Assembly: GCF_014193285.1 (NCBI RefSeq)
Contig: NZ_JACHZE010000003.1
Location: 458,065-522,064 of the forward strand
Source: Atlantibacter sp. RC6
Lineage (GTDB): Bacteria; Pseudomonadota; Gammaproteobacteria; Enterobacterales; Enterobacteriaceae
Direction of reading: 5' to 3'
DNA: 64,000 nucleotides
How positions within the stretch are numbered: position 1 is the stretch's first letter; each line of letters opens with the position of its first letter. The notes below the pieces were generated by a model. The model did not search any database. It saw nothing but the letters and a program-made list of their open reading frames with translations, and was not told the DNA's origin. A program made the position numbers and the translations under genes. Shown piece after piece: positions 39,306-47,953 of this stretch.

Positions 39306-40022
39306 TCAGACGGTAAAACGCAGTTTGTCGCCGACGATCAGTTGGTGAGAAATGCAGGACATTTCACCTTTGTTATCAATCATCTCGCTTTTAATCGAGA
39401 TCAGCGGATAACGGTTAGCGACGCCGAGATAGTGGGCCACCTCAAAACTGGCGTACACCAGTTCAATGGTTTTGCTGGAGTGGGTAAACCACAGGCCATG
39501 CTTGTCGCGCAGGGTGTCGTACAGAGAATGGCTGTTGAGATCTTCATTCAGCAGCGCGGCAAACTGCGGGGGGAACCAGACCGTTTCCAGCGATACCGGC
39601 ACGTCGTCGGCATAGCGGATACGCTCAATCACCACCGCTTTTTCCCCATCGGGGATGTTCAGTTTGGCGCGGGTGTCCTCATCGCAGGCCTCAAACACCG
39701 ACTTGATGGTGCGCGAACCCGGGCGGCGACCCTGGGAGCGGCACAGCTCACTGAAGCTCATGATGCCGGTCATACTGCGCTGAAACTTCTCGCCGGACAC
39801 GAATGTCCCTTTACCCGATACCCGGGTAAGAAAGTTTTCCCGGGTCAGCGCATCCAGCGCCTTTCGCACCGTGACGCGGCTCACCTGCCAGCTGGCGCTG
39901 AGATCGTTTTCGGTTGGGATCTGCTGCCCCGGCTGGTATTCGCCGCTTAAAATCGCCTCTTTCAGGGCTTCTTCAAGCTGCTTATACAGCGGTTTGGCAC
40001 TTGAGGTATCCGGCAGATTCAC
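39306..40022 (-). CDS. fraR: GntR/UTRA family transcriptional repressor, probable FraR
   Basis: 238 residues: N-terminal GntR winged helix (LKEAILSGEYQPGQQIPTEN, SRVTVRKALDALT) and C-terminal UTRA sugar-phosphate sensing domain (IERIRYADDVPVSLETVWFP). The start is GTG at 40022 with AAAGGA eight bases before it. It is the first gene of the leftward fra cluster and divergent from mdtM. The ligand would be the 6-phosphorylated Amadori product, as in FraR/FrlR. Confidence 0.85.
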   Translation of the reverse strand: MNLPDTSSAKPLYKQLEEALKEAILSGEYQPGQQIPTENDLSASWQVSRVTVRKALDALTRENFLTRVSGKGTFVSGEKFQRSMTGIMSFSELCRSQGRRPGSRTIKSVFEACDEDTRAKLNIPDGEKAVVIERIRYADDVPVSLETVWFPPQFAALLNEDLNSHSLYDTLRDKHGLWFTHSSKTIELVYASFEVAHYLGVANRYPLISIKSEMIDNKGEMSCISHQLIVGDKLRFTV

Positions 40023-40135
40023 GTTATGTATCCTTTTGTATTGTCATAAGGCAGACAGCGCATGGTTTACAATATACAACAATTTGCTTATGGCTACACT
40101 GTAGCTGAGGGTTAGTCAGCAAGGAGAAAGACAGG

Positions 40136-41368
40136 ATGCAATGGAATTCCGCTTTTTGGGCCCGCCACGCCAGCTCGCTTTTTTTCCCGATGGCGCTCAT
40201 TTTGTACGATTTCGCCGCTTATCTCACCACCGATATGATCCAGCCGGGGATTATTCATGTGGTGCGGGAATTTAACGCCGACGTCAGCCTGGCTCCGGCG
40301 TCCATCAGCCTGTATATGGCGGGCGGCATGGCGTTACAGTGGCTACTCGGCCCGCTGTCGGACCGGATTGGCCGCCGCCCGGTGCTGCTTACCGGCGCGC
40401 TGATTTTTACCCTCGCCTGCGCCGCCACGCTGTTCACCACGTCGATGGAACAGTTTCTCGCGGCGCGCTTTATTCAGGGAACCAGTATCTGCTTTATCGC
40501 CACCGTGGGCTATGTGACGGTGCAGGAAGCCTATGGGCAGACCAAATCCATCAAGCTGATGGCGATCATTACTTCCGTGGTGCTGGTGGCGCCGGTGGTC
40601 GGCCCGCTGTCCGGCGCGGCGCTGATGCAGTTCGTTCACTGGAAAGTGCTGTTTGCCATTATTGCGGCGATGGGGTTTATCGCCTGGCTGGGCCTGCTGT
40701 TCACCATGCCGGAGACCATTAAAGCGCGCGGCGCGCCGTTTCGCGTGACAAGCGTGTGGCAGGATTTTACCCGCGTGTTTCGCAACCGTATCTTCCTGAC
40801 CGGCGCGGCCACGCTGTCGCTTAGCTACATCCCGCTAATGACCTGGGTGGCGGTGTCGCCGGTTATTCTCATTGACGACGGCGGGCTAAGCACCTCGCAG
40901 TACGCCTGGACTCAGGTGCCCATTTTCGGCGCGGTGATCGTCGCCAATATGCTGGTGGTGAAATTTATTAAAGACCCCACCACGCCGCGCTTTATCTGGA
41001 GCGCCATCCCGATCCAGCTCACCGGGTTGGGGCTGATGATCGCTGGCAATCTCCTGGCCCCGCACGTCTGGCTGTGGTCGGTACTCGGCACCAGTTTCTA
41101 TGCTTTTGGGATTGGGTTGATTTTCCCCACGCTGTACCGCTTTACGCTGTTTTCCAACGACTTGCCGAAAGGTACGGTCTCCGCGTCGCTGAATATTGTG
41201 GTGCTGAGCACCTGTGCGGCAGCCGTTGAAGCGGCACGCTGGATTTACTTCCACACGGGTGGACGGCTGCCGTTTCATCTGCTTTCGGTGGCGGCGGGCG
41301 TGATTGTGGTGTACTTCCTGGCGGGGCTGTTAAAACGGGTGCGCGAACGGGAAACCGCGCTGGCGTAG
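40136..41368 (+). CDS. mdtM: Multidrug efflux MFS transporter MdtM
   Basis: 12-helix DHA1-family antiporter (410 aa, same as E. coli) exporting chloramphenicol-like drugs, quaternary ammonium compounds and bile salts, and able to exchange Na+/K+ for H+ at alkaline pH in E. coli. Motif [19 protein letters not shown] follows TM2; motif C-like SGAALMQF sits in TM5; [20 protein letters not shown] carries the MdfA-like acidic residue in TM1. AAGGAG precedes ATG 40136. Immediately upstream genes of the E. coli mdtM-yjiN order are conserved here with three genes inserted. Confidence 0.93.
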   Translation: MQWNSAFWARHASSLFFPMALILYDFAAYLTTDMIQPGIIHVVREFNADVSLAPASISLYMAGGMALQWLLGPLSDRIGRRPVLLTGALIFTLACAATLFTTSMEQFLAARFIQGTSICFIATVGYVTVQEAYGQTKSIKLMAIITSVVLVAPVVGPLSGAALMQFVHWKVLFAIIAAMGFIAWLGLLFTMPETIKARGAPFRVTSVWQDFTRVFRNRIFLTGAATLSLSYIPLMTWVAVSPVILIDDGGLSTSQYAWTQVPIFGAVIVANMLVVKFIKDPTTPRFIWSAIPIQLTGLGLMIAGNLLAPHVWLWSVLGTSFYAFGIGLIFPTLYRFTLFSNDLPKGTVSASLNIVVLSTCAAAVEAARWIYFHTGGRLPFHLLSVAAGVIVVYFLAGLLKRVRERETALA

Positions 41369-41437
41369 CGCGGGTTTCAGAATCATCCCCCGCGACTTTA
41401 GTGCAGACTTTCTACACTGTAGCCAGGAGGAAAATTC

Positions 41438-41632
41438 ATGAAACTGCTGCCATCACTCTTCTCAAGCCCCGAAAAACTGTTACAGGTGATCAGCCACGGC
41501 GACGTCCAGGACGCCATCGACGACGGTGAACGCATTATTATCGACGGCGACGGCAATGCCATGGTGAATATTCATTGCGTCCAGGTGCAACAGGACTTTC
41601 AACGCCACGTTGAAATGCTGAAGCGGGCCTGA
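41438..41632 (+). CDS. Small conserved protein of unknown function
   Basis: 64 residues, no signal peptide or membrane segment, acidic in the middle (DVQDAIDDGERIIIDGDGNA). Excellent ribosome site: AGGAGG then 7 bases to ATG. The next gene begins one base after its stop, so the two form a pair. I do not recognise the family. Confidence 0.75.
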   Translation: MKLLPSLFSSPEKLLQVISHGDVQDAIDDGERIIIDGDGNAMVNIHCVQVQQDFQRHVEMLKRA

Positions 41633-41633
41633 G

Positions 41634-42389
41634 ATGGGAACCGCGATCTTTATGGTGCTGATGGTGTGCGGCTACTGGTACGCCAGCCGCGACCTCTCCA
41701 CGCGCCTGAAATACAAACGCACCTTCGGCTGGGATGTCTACTTTTTGGTGGCGCTGTACGGCTGCATTTTCGTGTTGCAGGGGCTGATCGCCACCGCCGC
41801 CGTCTGGCTGATCCTGCTGATAACCTCGCTGGTGATGAACGAACTGCCGCAGTATTTCGGCCCGGAAGCGCACCGCTATCAGATGGAGTTTATTAACTGG
41901 AGCTTTCTCGGCATCCAGGCACCGGTGGTGATCATGCTGGGCTTTGCGGTGCTGTTTTGCCTGTATCGTTCCAACTGGGCGCGCAGCGCCCGGCTCGACA
42001 GCGGCGGCCGCCGCTCACTTTACAAACAACTGACCCGCGCCAACGGGCTGGAAGGTTTGCTATATCAGTGCATGGAAGAAGGCGAACTGGCGTTTGTGAT
42101 GCTTAAATCGCAGCGCGTGTACGTCGGGATGGTACATACCGCGACATTCGATAGCAGCAGTCCGGGCAATAATATCGTGCTGATCCCGTTTCTGAGCGGC
42201 TACCGCTCGCGGGAAAGCGGGCAGTTTGTGGTGGAGCACAACTACAGCGCCTGGTACGCGGAGCACGAGATCACGCTGACCACGGAGCCAAAATCCGCCC
42301 TGTCGTTTCGTAAAGTGATCCTGCTTGAGCAGATTGAAAGCCTGTCGCTGTTCGATCCGGTGAGCGCGATGGGCCTGGAGCGGCGTTAA
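41634..42389 (+). CDS. Inner-membrane protein of unknown function
   Basis: 251 residues with an N-terminal membrane segment (MGTAIFMVLMVCGYWYA), two closely spaced ones (about 36-66: YFLVALYGCIFVLQGLI, AVWLILLITSLVM) and another near 95-118 (APVVIMLGFAVLFCLY). A cytoplasmic C-terminal domain follows (QLTRANGLEGLLYQCMEEGE ... VYVGMVHTATFDSSSPG) of about 120 residues. That domain has a sensor-like or NfeD-like beta content but no named motif. Starts one base after the small upstream gene. Function unknown. Confidence 0.72.
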   Translation: MGTAIFMVLMVCGYWYASRDLSTRLKYKRTFGWDVYFLVALYGCIFVLQGLIATAAVWLILLITSLVMNELPQYFGPEAHRYQMEFINWSFLGIQAPVVIMLGFAVLFCLYRSNWARSARLDSGGRRSLYKQLTRANGLEGLLYQCMEEGELAFVMLKSQRVYVGMVHTATFDSSSPGNNIVLIPFLSGYRSRESGQFVVEHNYSAWYAEHEITLTTEPKSALSFRKVILLEQIESLSLFDPVSAMGLERR

Positions 42390-42410
42390 AAAGCCCACCG
42401 CAGTGGGCTT
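42386..42410 (-). terminator. Terminator between convergent genes (usp direction)
   Basis: 8-bp stem AAGCCCAC / GTGGGCTT with loop CGCA; five T residues follow on the minus strand. It can also act for the rightward gene whose stop it overlaps. Confidence 0.85.
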
Positions 42411-42416
42411 GATCGA

Positions 42417-42851
42417 TTAGCGAACCACCAGCACCGAGCATTTGGCGTGCCGCACCACCGCCGCGGCATTGGAGCCCAACAGATAGGTGCTCATGCTGGG
42501 CCGGTGCGAAGCGAGGATAATCAGATCGGCATTGATCTGATCCGCCACCCGCAGGATGTGATCCTTCGGCGCGCCGCTATACACATGGGTTTTAACCCGG
42601 CCCTCCGGCAGTTTGAACTGAGTGACAAGCTCATTGAGCGTTTCCAGCGCGTTGGCTTCCCGCTGCGAGCGTTCCGGCGCGATGGTGGTGTATTCCAGAC
42701 CATAAGCGGCAAAATAGCTATGGTCCGGGATCACGGCCAGAAAATGGATCATCGCAACCTCCCGCCCGGCGTACTCCTGCACATGGGGAATAACCTGCGT
42801 CGTCAGCTGCATCTCAGAGATATCGATGGGTACTAAGATCGTTCTGGACAT
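42417..42851 (-). CDS. Universal stress protein (UspF-type)
   Basis: 144 residues, a single UspA domain. N-terminal TILVPIDISEMQLT and the C-terminal ATP-binding block ASHRPSMSTYLLGSNAAAVV with G-x2-G-x9-G(S/T)-like spacing (LLGSNAAAVVRHAKCSVLVV). Closest in length and sequence to E. coli UspF, but a paralogue elsewhere in the genome cannot be excluded. AGGAGG lies 6 bases before the ATG. Divergent from yjiN. Confidence 0.88.
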   Translation of the reverse strand: MSRTILVPIDISEMQLTTQVIPHVQEYAGREVAMIHFLAVIPDHSYFAAYGLEYTTIAPERSQREANALETLNELVTQFKLPEGRVKTHVYSGAPKDHILRVADQINADLIILASHRPSMSTYLLGSNAAAVVRHAKCSVLVVR

Positions 42852-43045
42852 ACAACCTCCTTTTGCGTGCTATGTGAAACCCCACGATTATTATGGTCAA
42901 AATTTAACCGGTTGGGTGTGATGGGGGTAGGGGTTTGGGTAAAGCCTCGCAAGATAGATTGCACAGGCCATGCTCGCAGCTGTGTGTCCCCCCGATTAAA
43001 CCTTTTCCCCTACCCCATCCCCCGCATCGCCTCTATGCTTACCTG

Positions 43046-44329
43046 ATGGAAAAATTAGCTGAACTCAAGCGCGCCAAGCTGCTGGCGCTGTCGCTGCTGC
43101 TGATTGCCGCAGCCACTTTTGTCATCACTCTGTTCCTGCCGCCCAGCCCGTGGGTGAGCGGGCTAAAGGCCATTTCCGAGGCGGCGATGGTCGGCGCGTT
43201 GGCCGACTGGTTCGCCGTGGTGGCGCTGTTTCGCCGTGTGCCGCTGCCGTTTATCTCGCGGCACACCGCGATTATCCCGCGCAATAAAGATCGGATTGGC
43301 GAAAACCTCGGGCGCTTTGTCGAAGAGAAATTCCTTGATACCCAGTCGCTGGTCGCGCTGATTCATCGCCATGAACCGGCGATGCTGATCGGCAAATGGT
43401 TCAGCCAGCCGGAGAACGCCCGGCGGGTCGGCGGGTATCTGATCCAGGGGATGAGCGGTTTCCTGGAACTGACCGACGATGCGCGCATCCAGGGGCTGTT
43501 ACGCCGTGCGGTGCATAAGGCGATTGATAAAGTCGACCTTACCGGCACCAGCGCGCTGATGCTGGAAAGCATGACCAAAAACGATCGTCACCAGCAGCTA
43601 CTGGATTCGCTGATTACTCAGTTGATCGCCCTGCTCCAGCGCGATAAAACCCGCGATTTTATTGCCCGGCAGATTGTCCACTGGCTGGAGACCGAGCATC
43701 CGCTGAAAGCCAAAATCTTGCCCACCGAGTGGTTGGGCGAGCACAGCGCGGAGCTGGTGTCCGATGCGGTGAATTCACTGCTGGATGATATCAGCGAGGA
43801 TCGCGGCCATCAGATCCGCAAAGCCTTCGATCGCGCCACGTTGAAGCTGATCGACAACCTGAAAAGCGACCCGGAGATGGCGGAGAAAGCCAATAACATC
43901 AAGCGTTATCTCAAAAACGATGAGGCGTTTAACCGCTATCTCGGCGAGTTGTGGGGCGACCTGCGCCAGTGGCTAAAAGCCGATATGCAGTCAGATGATT
44001 CACGTGTTCAGCGACGCATCGCCGAAGCCGGTCAATGGTTTGGCGAAACCCTGGTGGCGGACAACGCGCTGCGCCATTCGCTCAACGAACATATGGAGCA
44101 GGCTGCGACCCGCGTTGCGCCAGATTTCGCCGCGTTTTTAACCCGTCACATCAGCGACACGGTGAAAAGCTGGGATGCGCGGGATATGTCGCGCCAGATC
44201 GAACTAAACATCGGCAAAGATTTGCAGTTTATCCGCATCAACGGGACGCTGGTGGGCGGTTGTATTGGCCTGGTGCTGTGGCTGCTGTCGCAGGTACCGG
44301 GATGGATGCAGGGCGCAGGATGGTGGTAG
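43046..44329 (+). CDS. yjiN: DUF445 family inner-membrane protein YjiN
   Basis: 427 residues (E. coli YjiN 426). N-terminal membrane segment ([20 protein letters not shown]), a DUF445 core with [20 protein letters not shown] and [20 protein letters not shown], long helical middle, and a C-terminal membrane segment ([13 protein letters not shown]). Function of the family is unknown. Codon 1 is ATG 43046 ([11 protein letters not shown]); the frame from 42935 adds 37 unlikely residues. Confidence 0.9.
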   Translation: MEKLAELKRAKLLALSLLLIAAATFVITLFLPPSPWVSGLKAISEAAMVGALADWFAVVALFRRVPLPFISRHTAIIPRNKDRIGENLGRFVEEKFLDTQSLVALIHRHEPAMLIGKWFSQPENARRVGGYLIQGMSGFLELTDDARIQGLLRRAVHKAIDKVDLTGTSALMLESMTKNDRHQQLLDSLITQLIALLQRDKTRDFIARQIVHWLETEHPLKAKILPTEWLGEHSAELVSDAVNSLLDDISEDRGHQIRKAFDRATLKLIDNLKSDPEMAEKANNIKRYLKNDEAFNRYLGELWGDLRQWLKADMQSDDSRVQRRIAEAGQWFGETLVADNALRHSLNEHMEQAATRVAPDFAAFLTRHISDTVKSWDARDMSRQIELNIGKDLQFIRINGTLVGGCIGLVLWLLSQVPGWMQGAGWW

Positions 44330-44345
44330 GCGACTCGCCCAAAAC

Positions 44346-44368
44346 GCTCCCCTTTGCCAGAGGGGAGC
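44346..44368. terminator. Bidirectional hairpin between yjiN and the MHS transporter
   Basis: Stem GCTCCCCT / AGGGGAGC with loop TTGCCAG, 17 bases after the yjiN stop and 11 before the convergent stop. Weak T content, but position fits. Confidence 0.6.
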
Positions 44369-44378
44369 CTGAACCTCT

Positions 44379-45743
44379 CTATTTAACCTCATTTAACTCA
44401 TCGTTATAACTTTCCCGGGTCACGCACACGCAGACAATCGTAATCATTGCCATACAGGCCAGGAACAGCGAAATCGGCCATGACTGCCCGCCGGACCAGG
44501 CGATCAGCAGCGTGCCAATCATCGGGGTCAGGCCGCCGACGATGTTCGCCAGTTGGAAGCCAAGCGACACGCCGGTATAACGCACGCTGGTATCAAACAG
44601 TTCCGAGAAGAAAGCCGGCTGGACGCTGAACATCATCCCCAGCCCCACGGAATAACAGAACGTGGTGGCGAACATAAACATCTTCACCGAGCCGGAATCA
44701 ATCATCCAGAACAGCGGGAAAGCGAAAATCAGCGTGATGGCCGCACCGGCAAGGTAAACCGGGCGGCGGCCAATTTTATCGGACAGCCAGCCGAAGAACG
44801 GGAAAGTGAAGATGCCAACAAAGCTCGCCAGTAGCAGGCCATTGAGCGCCGTTTCACGGGTGAAGTTCAGCTCGCGCGTCACGTATGACATAAAGAACGC
44901 CACCGTCAGCCAGCCCAATACGATTTCCCCCATACGCATCCCCATAGCCAGGAATACCGCGCGGCGATGATGCTTCAGCACCGTCAGAATGGGAAACTTC
45001 TGCTCCGCTGCTTTTGGCGCGTTCTGGCGCTGTTTCTGGTTTTCTTTGAACACCGGGGTTTCTTCAATTCGTGAGCGGATAAACATGCCGACGAACAGTA
45101 GTGCGATGCTTAGCAGGAACGGTACGCGCCAGCCCCAGGACATTAAATCCTCTTCCGGCAGCATCACCACCAGCGCAAAAACGGCGGTGGCGATAAACAG
45201 CCCCAGCACGTTGCCCAGCTGAACGAAGGTGCCGAAGAAGCCACGGCGGTTGCGCGGCGCGTATTCGGTGATAAGCGTGGTTGCCCCGCCCCACTCCCCG
45301 CCGATGGCGAAGCCCTGGCATAAGCGCAGGAAAATCAGGATCAGCGGCGCGGCGTTGCCGATGGTTTCGTAGCTGGGGATCAGGCCGATCAGGAACGTAG
45401 AGATACCCATGATCATCAGCGACAGCACCAGCGATTTTTTACGGCCAATTTTGTCGCCATAGTGACCAAACACGATAGCGCCAATCGGGCGGCTGACAAA
45501 GGTAATCGACAGCGTCAGGAAAGAGACAATCAGCGCCATCAGCGGCGACAGATTAGGGAAAAACAGCGACGGGAATACCAGCGCCGCCGCGGTGCCGTAG
45601 ATAAAGAAGTCATAGAACTCAATGGTGGTGCCGGATAAACCGGACCCCAGTACGGTAATCAGCTTTTTTCTTTCCTGTGCCGGCAGAGCGAGCTGCTCGT
45701 CTTTCACAGAAGTTATGTCTGGCGAGGTAAGCATAGTCATCAT
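44379..45743 (-). CDS. MHS-family metabolite:H+ symporter
   Basis: 454 residues with 12 predicted membrane segments. MFS metabolite:H+ symporter features: SSxxTTIEFYDFFIYGTAAA-like TM1 (residues about 33-55), RPIGAIVFGHYGDKIGRKKSL loop 2-3, and RLCQGFAIGGEWGGATTLIT in TM4. The subfamily includes ShiA, KgtP and ProP-like carriers of small organic acids. Divergent from the catabolic operon, with operator O1 (45823-45838) upstream of it, so it likely imports the pathway substrate or an acid derived from it. Start ATG 45743 after AGAGGA; ATG 45740 possible. Confidence 0.88.
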   Translation of the reverse strand: MMTMLTSPDITSVKDEQLALPAQERKKLITVLGSGLSGTTIEFYDFFIYGTAAALVFPSLFFPNLSPLMALIVSFLTLSITFVSRPIGAIVFGHYGDKIGRKKSLVLSLMIMGISTFLIGLIPSYETIGNAAPLILIFLRLCQGFAIGGEWGGATTLITEYAPRNRRGFFGTFVQLGNVLGLFIATAVFALVVMLPEEDLMSWGWRVPFLLSIALLFVGMFIRSRIEETPVFKENQKQRQNAPKAAEQKFPILTVLKHHRRAVFLAMGMRMGEIVLGWLTVAFFMSYVTRELNFTRETALNGLLLASFVGIFTFPFFGWLSDKIGRRPVYLAGAAITLIFAFPLFWMIDSGSVKMFMFATTFCYSVGLGMMFSVQPAFFSELFDTSVRYTGVSLGFQLANIVGGLTPMIGTLLIAWSGGQSWPISLFLACMAMITIVCVCVTRESYNDELNEVK

Positions 45744-45822
45744 TAAATCCTCTGTCCGCGATTGTTATTGTGTTATTGGTCTGCGCCTGGCGGGCGATGG
45801 TACAGGGGAAAATCGCTCGCAA

Positions 45823-45838
45823 GCTAACTCGAATTAGC
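45823..45838. promoter_or_regulatory. LacI-family operator O1
   Basis: Palindrome GCTAACTCGAATTAGC, 80 bases before the MHS transporter start. Its reverse complement is exactly O2. Confidence 0.82.
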
Positions 45839-46041
45839 TAATTATAGCAATCAGCAGATATTCTCAACGTTGATAAGCGAAGAGTGTGAGCAGGATCGGT
45901 TAAATTAACCACAACGCAACACTGCCGTCACACCTCACCATAAAATAATGCTTATTATTCAATTGAATAAAAAATCAATTTTGATGACCGTCACAAAACC
46001 CCGGCAAACAAATTGAGGCTGGCTTTTTTTTATCCTAATTT

Positions 46042-46057
46042 GCTAATTCGAGTTAGC
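46042..46057. promoter_or_regulatory. LacI-family operator O2
   Basis: Palindrome GCTAATTCGAGTTAGC, about 109 bases before the isomerase start; exact reverse complement of O1. Confidence 0.82.
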
Positions 46058-46165
46058 CATGAGAGTTAACCAGAAATATCGGTGTTTAATGCGGTTAAAT
46101 GGCCGGTCTGACCGGGTTTTCGCCGCGAAGCGCCACGCTGGACAACCCCTACAGGAGCCATTCCG

Positions 46166-47815
46166 ATGTTGAATTTAACCCTTCCTGCGGATCAAGAAAT
46201 CATCACGCCGCAAGCCGGTGAGGTCCTTATGGTGACCAATGCGGACTTACGCGAACCGGCGAACGTGACCTGCTGGCCGACGCAAAAATCCTTTGAACAG
46301 CGCCTCGAAGCCGCGCTGGAAAAACTGGGTTACCGCATGCGCCGCGCCCATCCGGTTAACGAAAGCCGGGGCCACGGCTTTATCAGCAGCCAGAAAGAAG
46401 GCAGCGATCTGTTCGCTCGCATCGACCCGGACGCGCCGGTGATCGTGCTGCTTACCGCCTGGCAATATTCTCACCATCTCGCTCCGTCGCTGGTGCACCA
46501 TCGCGGGCCGATCCTGCTGCTCGCCAACTTCGACGGCACCTGGCCGGGTTTAGTCGGGATGCTGTGCATGGCGGGCAGCCTGACCAGCCTCGAGCGCAAC
46601 TACTCCCGCCTGTGGTCGGAAACCTTCGACGACGACAATTTTATGCGCGGGCTGGATACCTGGCTGCGCGACGGCCATCTCAGCCACAAGCTCAGCTACC
46701 TGCGCCCGGTTCCGGCCAGTGCGCCGCTGCTGGCCAGTGAAGCCGGGCAGATCGGCGTCAAGGTGGGCCAGTCGATCCTCAAACATAAGGCGATTGTCGG
46801 CCTGTTCGACACCTTCTGCATGGGGATGATCAACGGCGTCTTCCCGCAGAAAGCGATGATCGACGTGGGGATCCCGGTGGAGTCGCTGTCGCAGTCGGCG
46901 CTGCTGGTAGAGATGAGCAAAGTGCCGCAGGCGCTGCGCGAGGCCTGCCTCGACTGGTACGAATCCCGGGGAATGCGCTTTAACTTTGGCACTCACAGCG
47001 CCGAAGAGCTCACCCGCGAGCAGGTGCTGGAGCAGTGCGCGATGATGATCGCCATGGCGCGTTTCGTGAAGCGCTTTGGGCTGTCGGCGGTGGGCGTACA
47101 GTACCAGCAGGGGCTGAAAGACAGCTGCGCCGCCTCCGATTTCGCCGAAGGGGCGATTGGCAACAGCGAGCGCTTCCCGATCCCCGATGAGCAGGGCGAG
47201 ATTATCTGCCCCGACGCGCCGATCCCGTGCATTAACGAAGTCGACATGGGCAGCGCTATTCCGCAGGTGATGCTGGCGAAACTGCTCGGCGCGCTGGGTC
47301 TGGAAAGCGAAACCACCCTGCACGATATCCGCTGGGGCAGCGACTATAACGGCACCTTCTACTGGGACCTGGAAATCTCCGGTGCCGTACCGTTCGCCCA
47401 TCTCAAAGGTGGCATCGCGGGTGCGACCGGTTACCGCCAGCCGCCGATGTTCTTCCCTTACGGCGGCTCCACTATCGCGGGCCAGGGCAAGGCCGGACGC
47501 TTTATCTGGGCGCGCGCCCACTATCAAGGCACCCGGGTCATTCTGCACGTCGGCACCGGTACGGCGGTGGAACTGCCGGAAGCGGAGTTCGAGCGCCGCC
47601 GCAACGCCACTAACTACCAATGGCCGCTGCTGAACGCGGTGCTCGACGGCGTGACGCGCGACGACCTCATGGCGGGCCACCAGAGTAACCACCTCAGCCT
47701 GGCTTACGTCGACGAGGCGCTGTTGCCGGAAGTGCTGACGGCTTTTGTGGCCCAGGCGCTGACGCAAAACATCCAGGTTTATCTGGCAGGCGATGCCCAC
47801 CAGCTCGTGCAGTAA
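46166..47815 (+). CDS. L-fucose/L-arabinose isomerase-like sugar isomerase
   Basis: 549 residues, resembling the FucI-like fold: N-terminal Rossmann-like half (VTNADLREPANVTCWPTQKS; VIVLLTAWQYSHHLAPSLVH) and a C-terminal half with acidic/His positions that could bind the metal. Members interconvert aldoses and ketoses. AGGAG lies 8 bases before ATG 46166. First gene of a rightward operon with an MFS carrier, enolase-type dehydratase, SDR, aldolase and GlcG-like protein. A sugar isomerase in an otherwise oxidative pathway is odd; the actual reaction may differ. Substrate unknown. Confidence 0.72.
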   Translation: MLNLTLPADQEIITPQAGEVLMVTNADLREPANVTCWPTQKSFEQRLEAALEKLGYRMRRAHPVNESRGHGFISSQKEGSDLFARIDPDAPVIVLLTAWQYSHHLAPSLVHHRGPILLLANFDGTWPGLVGMLCMAGSLTSLERNYSRLWSETFDDDNFMRGLDTWLRDGHLSHKLSYLRPVPASAPLLASEAGQIGVKVGQSILKHKAIVGLFDTFCMGMINGVFPQKAMIDVGIPVESLSQSALLVEMSKVPQALREACLDWYESRGMRFNFGTHSAEELTREQVLEQCAMMIAMARFVKRFGLSAVGVQYQQGLKDSCAASDFAEGAIGNSERFPIPDEQGEIICPDAPIPCINEVDMGSAIPQVMLAKLLGALGLESETTLHDIRWGSDYNGTFYWDLEISGAVPFAHLKGGIAGATGYRQPPMFFPYGGSTIAGQGKAGRFIWARAHYQGTRVILHVGTGTAVELPEAEFERRRNATNYQWPLLNAVLDGVTRDDLMAGHQSNHLSLAYVDEALLPEVLTAFVAQALTQNIQVYLAGDAHQLVQ

Positions 47816-47953
47816 CACTGACTCGCTTATGTAATTTTTACGTTGTTAGCGATCCTGGCAAACATCCGGTTTATCCGTCGCCTTAAAACAGGAGCGGAGC
47901 GACAGGTTCCTGTTCGGGCGCGCAATCCTGCCGCCCGGATAAGAGAGGATTTT

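Larger units (their letters stand above)
45744..46165. promoter_or_regulatory. Divergent control region of the catabolic cluster with two LacI-type operators
   Basis: 422 bases without a gene. Operator O1 GCTAACTCGAATTAGC is at 45823-45838, near the MHS gene. O2 GCTAATTCGAGTTAGC is at 46042-46057, near the isomerase gene. Both are the same 16-bp palindrome with the central CpG usual for LacI proteins; a third copy precedes the LacI gene. Spacing O1-O2 is 219 bases, compatible with DNA looping. -35/-10 boxes not assigned. Confidence 0.82.

Noticed and set aside
38174..39316. 380-codon open frame on the plus strand opposite fraB
   Set aside because: Antisense shadow of a strongly supported SIS-domain gene; composition (His/Arg/Val-rich) matches no protein family and there is no ribosome site.
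46550..47818. 422-codon open frame opposite the FucI-like isomerase
   Set aside because: Shadow frame in GC-rich coding DNA; the isomerase frame has family motifs and operon context.
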